Below, piece by piece: positions 59,415-64,000 of a stretch of DNA of 64,000 nt (positions are counted from its first letter, which is position 1; each line of letters starts with the position of its first letter). Source of the stretch: Akebia trifoliata (lineage: Eukaryota; Streptophyta; Magnoliopsida; Ranunculales; Lardizabalaceae); assembly GCA_017979445.1 (NCBI GenBank), contig CM030708.1, forward strand, positions 29,235,613 to 29,299,612. Direction: 5' to 3'. The notes under the pieces are model-generated. The model searched no databases. It was not told where the DNA came from and was given only the letters and a program-made list of their open reading frames with translations. The position numbers and the translations under genes are program-made.

Positions 59415-62224
59415 CTCCCCCTCAAGTTGGAGCATACAAATCAAACATACTCAGCTTGTTACAAAACTTAGAAAATAACCCCTTAGACAAAGTTTTGGTG
59501 AAGATATCACCAATCTGACTATCTGACCCCTTAAGTAACGAATAAAAATCTGATTACTCATAACCAAGTCTCTAATGAAATGACAATCTACTTCAATATG
59601 CTTAGTCCTCTCATGAAACACTGGATTAGTGGAGATGAAGATAGCAACTTGGTTATCACAAAACATATGCATAGGTGTAGGCACAGAAAACCCCATCTCT
59701 TGAAACAATAAACTAACCCATATCATCTCAGTTGCAATATGAGTCATAGCTCTATATTCGGCTTCAGCACTAGAACAAGCTACTACTGTCTGCTTCTTAC
59801 TCCTCCAAATAACCACATTACCTCCTACAAAGGTACAGTACCCCAAGGTAAATCTTCTACCAGTGCGACTACCATCCCAATCTGCATCTAAAAAACCTAT
59901 AAATGTCAATTCTTTAGATGGTTTGTACAATAGCCCAGTGCCTAGTGAATTCTTGAGATATCTTAGAATTTTGATTACAGCAACCCAGTGAGGTTGGTGT
60001 GGAGCATGCATAAACTGGCTCACAACACCTACTGCAAAGGTAATATCTGGTCTAGTCACTTTGAGATAAATGAACTTACCAACAAAGCATCTATATTTTC
60101 CAAGGTCATCAAATAGCTCTCCTTGTTCACCATCAAGCTTGACCAAGCTGTCCATAGGAGTATCCACAGGCCTAGAACCAAGCATACCAGTCTTAGACAA
60201 CAAATGCAACACATTTTCTCTGAGAAAGATTAATCCCAGATTTAGATCTGGCAACCTCAATAACCAAGAAATACCGAAGGACCCCCAAATCCTAAGTATG
60301 AAATGCTTAGTACGATGAGTTTTCAACTCAGCTATCCCTACAAAGTTACTACCCGAAATGATTATGTTATCAACATACACAATAAGCACTAAAGTCCCAC
60401 ATACCATCTTCTGAATGAAGGCTGAGTGATCAGAAGATGATTTTTGAAAACCATAATCCAACACCACAGAGTTGAATTTGTCAAACCAAGCTCTACGAGA
60501 CTGTTTTAATCCCTAAATGGACTTCTTTAGTCTACACTACATACCAATTCTGACTTCCCAAGAACTATAGATCCTGGGGGTTAATCCATAGAAACTTCTT
60601 GCAGATCTCCATGAAGAAATGCATTTTTGATATCTAACTGATTAAGAGGCCAATCACAACATGTAGCCATAGATAACAGTATCCTAACTGAGTTGAGGCA
60701 AGTTGTTGGGGAAAAAATCTCCACGTAATCAATTCCATAAGTTTGAGTGTAGCCTTTAGCAACTAATTGTGTCTTTAGCCTTTCAAGTAACTCATCTGGG
60801 AGATATTTAATGGCATATACTCATCTATAGCCCATTGCTCTCTTACCAGGGGGTAAAGATGCAAGCTCCCATATCTGACTGTCCTGTAATGCCCTCATCT
60901 CATCATCCACAACCAACTTCCAACTAGGTAAAGCTAATGCATCTGTATAAGGAGGAATAGAAATAGAGGAGACAAGGCAAAAGATTTCATCGTGGATGAG
61001 ATACGATGAAGAGACACGACGTTACTTAAAGGATGTTTAGTGCATTCTCGAGTGCCTTTTCTGTGAGCAATTGGCTGGTCTAAATCAGCTGGTTTCGGAG
61101 CCTCAAGACTAGAAGACGTTGGATGTGAGGCTAGTATCTTTAGTGTTGTTTTTCTCATACTATTTGCCGATAAACTTGCAACAGAATCAGAACATCATCT
61201 ATAGATAAAGGAATAACTAGAATAGGGGTATATTGAAGAAGCTCCCCATAACTCGAAGAGATCAAATCTGACTCAAAAAACTTTCCCCTTTCAGAAAAGA
61301 AAGGTATTGACTCAAAGAAAGACATCTGCACTCACATAGAACTGATGATGTTCTGGACTATAGCGCCAATAACCCCCTTCTGAGTGCGCAGATATCCCAC
61401 AAATATACACTTGATAGCCCGATGAGCCAACTTATCTCCAAATTGTGAACAAAGGACACAACCAAACAAACGTGGTGGAACACGGAAAATGGTGTCTGAC
61501 CCCGAAGAATAGTAGATGGCATACGGTTAATTAGGAAACAAGCAGCGAAAAGAGCATCGGACCAATAAGTTTTGGGCACATTCATGTTGAACATAAGTGT
61601 GCGAACAACGTCCAATAAATGGCGATGCTTGCATTTTGTTGGGATGTATGAGCACATGAGGTTTGATGAACAACGCCATGGGCTGAACAAAAAATTATGA
61701 ACTGAAGTCTGCATACATTCAAGGGCTTTGTCAAAACGAATTTTTTTTATTGGTGTACCAAACTAAACTTGAATTTCATTGTAAAAGGTAGTAAGAACAT
61801 GATGAAATTTAGATTTGTCCTCTAATAAAGATAACCACATCATGCGAGAGAAATCATCCACAAAGATAAGAAAGTAAGAGAAATCAAAAATACTTTTTAT
61901 TCTTGAAGGTTCCCAAATGTCCAAATGGATTACATCGAATTTATTCAATTGACGACTCTCAACTCTAGAAGGAAAAGAACTACAGTGATGCTTGCCCAAT
62001 GTCCAATTGACGCAACTTAACTAAAAACAGATGATCCAAATGATAATGCCACTGCAGTGGGGAGACAGATGTGCCCAACGTCGATTCAGCCTTTCCCATA
62101 TCCAAGTAATATAGACCATTAGCTTCATGCCCCAAACCAATCGTCCTCTTCGTGTTGAAGTCCTAGGTAACACAAGAAGATGGAAGGAATGTCATTGAAC
62201 AATTAAGGGATTTAGTAAGTTGAC
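59275..62224 (-). mobile_element. Truncated Copia LTR retrotransposon
   Basis: Minus-strand element lacking its 5' end. In order from the right: GAG-pre-integrase remnant (QWHYHLDH.., about 62060), integrase core (DVIHLDIWEP, IFVDDFSRMMW, 61999-61763), later integrase (YWSDALFAACFLINRMPS, ~61600), broken early RT (LATCCDWPLNQL region, ~60650), then a 338-codon frame at 60467-59451 with RT YVDN (normally YVDD) and RNase H (SSAEAEYRA, CDNQVAI, HIEVDCHFIRD). The polypurine tract TTGAGGGGGAG precedes TGTTAGAATT at 59414; the LTR probably runs to CA at 59275 (140 bp, with ATATAAATAG inside). Stops and frame changes make it inactive. Gag and protease are missing. It interrupts the DENN gene upstream of the first visible exon. 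Confidence 0.85.
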
Positions 62225-64000
62225 TGTGATAACCCAAAATGACACTCATCTTAGATAAGTCGGGTCACTTTCAAATTCTTGATTTTAGTTATCAAGAATT
62301 TTCTTGAAACACATGTCAAGACCCGTCAATCGAAACAAGCGAAGAAAGAACTTGTAATTTAACTGTTTCATGTTACTTTATTGGTTATACAATCAGAACT
62401 ATGTCTTTTAATAATTCCTCGAGATACATGCTAAGATTAGATAAGGATTAAAGGTTAACCCGGGAATTAACCAAGCGAACAAATATTACCAATGATTACG
62501 CCTTAAAAATAAAGAAAAAAACTACTTAGGATGGATTATAAGATCACCTAGATCGAAGTTGAAACAAATCTCAAGGAATTACCTCGAGATATGTGCAAAA
62601 TCAGATCTGATCATGTATGAAATATAGAAAGATATAAATAAATCAAGCAAGATAAACTATTAAATCACGTAAATTGGACCTCGAGGAATTGCCTTGAGAT
62701 TTGCATAACTATTTGTAAGACATTCCTTAATCAGAGCATCATCGATGAGATCAAACTACACCATTGCGTAGATCTTGTCGAATAGATGAGAAACGACTAT
62801 TGGATTGCCAAAATCGAAATCAAAACGAGTCCGGAAGAGCAATCCGAAATCTCGTCCATCGAAGGTAACTTTGTATGTTACTAGATGTAGCATACAATAA
62901 AAAAATATGTCCCTAATCACCTCAAAATGATGGCTTACATCAACAACATCATCATTGCAAATTATTATATATGGTCTTGTATGTAAAACTTAGTTGTCAT
63001 GTGTTCAACCCACTTAACATGCATCCAATCACACTTATCACTTAAAAATTGAATCCTCTCATTTCTATCCACCTTACCATAGCTGCCTCATTAGATTTTC
63101 ACTCAAAAACACCATGTCTTTAACTAAGAGACAAGTGTCTAGTTAACCCCCATGCATTACCCCTAGTTAGAACTTAACTTGACCATCGTTGCTTTAAACT
63201 TTAACCAACCCCAACCATCCTTTAACTAGGGTGAAATTCTAACTAATCTTAGTTAACTAACTTGACCCTAGTTAGTTTATCTCCACCCATAATTAAATCT
63301 CAGTCCAATCTATATGATCCTATGCAAGCACTTTTTTTCAACTTGACCCCCTCTACTTAGTTCATACGACTCCATATTGCCACCTCAATTTATAGTTCTC
63401 TCCATTATATAAAAATTAGGTAAATCTCTATGTCTTTACTCTTTCATGCATTCTCAATTGCCTAAGCATCTCTAGAAACTTCTCATCCCCCTCAATTACC
63501 TCCACAAATCTTCATAATTCAAGTCTAGTGTATGTGACTCTTTTAAAGCTCTTTTCTCAATACCATTAAGAAGTTTTAAAGGATTCTTGAAGAGAAAAAT
63601 CAGCAACCTTCTTATGTCACCTAGTTGGGTATTTGAGAAGTCTCCATTTAATAATTATTAAAGTAAGTAGTTTCTCACTACTACATATTCTTGTATCTTT
63701 TTTCATTTTCTTTTAGCCAATTCTTATTCCTAAACCATTCTTGCTTATTAGGTTCTCCCTTCACTTAGAAACTATAACCTCAACTCTTCAAGGAGAGTCC
63801 ACCTTCAAGCATTCTTGAAGAGGAACACATACAACCTTAGGTAAGATCTATTAATAAAGAAAACTTTAGCTAAAATATGAACTATAGACATTCATACTTA
63901 ATGACGACTTTTTGTATTTCAGCCCCAAAAGCTGGAGCACGGGACCTAGACCAAGGAATGAGGTTTTTACGAGTTGTGTTTGTGGTTTGAGAAGGAATGT
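62225..64000. mobile_element. Probable LTR of a second retrotransposon, running off the window
   Basis: The Copia homology stops abruptly at about 62224, where TGTGATAACCCAAAATGAC begins; TGTGATA(A)CCC is a common start of plant Gypsy LTRs. The following 1.8 kb has no coding frame and a compositional texture different from the Copia. Near the right edge AGCTGGAGCACGGGACCTAG and CCAAGGAATGAGG are phrases I associate with long Gypsy LTRs. The other end is outside the window, so class and orientation stay open. Confidence 0.35.

Noticed and set aside
1..64000. CRISPR arrays, bacterial operons, phage or viral genes
   Set aside because: No regularly spaced short repeats and no such genes; all genes have spliceosomal introns or are plant-type.

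Overview
The window is nuclear DNA of a flowering plant. It is AT-rich, has long introns with GT/AG borders, carries plant gene families, and is crowded with plant-type transposable elements (MITEs, TRIM, Copia, LINE, SINE) plus organelle-derived inserts. I cannot name the species. No bacterial, phage or CRISPR features are present.

Four protein-coding genes are visible, all on the minus strand. (1) 6064-7590 is an intronless AMT1-type ammonium transporter of 508 aa. (2) 18227-31950 is a 14-exon DEAD-box RNA helicase of the RH13/Mak5/DDX24 type; the exons I placed join without a frame break into 805 codons. (3) 36754-40556 is a 9-exon gene for a plastid-targeted, C-terminally membrane-anchored protein of unknown function (302 aa). 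(4) 43204-58780 is the 3' part of a DENN-domain (Rab exchange factor-like) gene; 13 exons are in the window and the first exons lie beyond its right edge. The genes are unrelated in pathway and there is no operon-like logic.

The rest is transposon terrain. 0-6 kb holds a Copia 3' end, a hAT MITE, a double-hairpin MITE, a SINE and a tandem duplication. 7.6-18 kb is mostly featureless AT-rich DNA with a nested MITE pair. The RH13 introns carry a decayed LINE, SINE-like DNA and two hairpin MITEs. 32-36.5 kb is a dense cluster (hAT MITEs, a complete TRIM, a long foldback, an LTR-like stretch with a 110-bp tandem duplication). The DENN introns carry LINE pieces, a decayed plastid trnF copy, a mitochondrial-like GC-rich island and a hairpin MITE. 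59-62.2 kb is a truncated Copia element, broken at its 5' side by what looks like a second LTR element running off the window.

The most notable points are: a family of compound multi-hairpin elements (four copies, three inside introns) whose best copies are bordered by 9-bp direct repeats; a second 9-bp-repeat MITE family, one copy nested in a Harbinger-like element; a 1-bp deficit in a conserved DENN exon; and a complete 324-bp TRIM.
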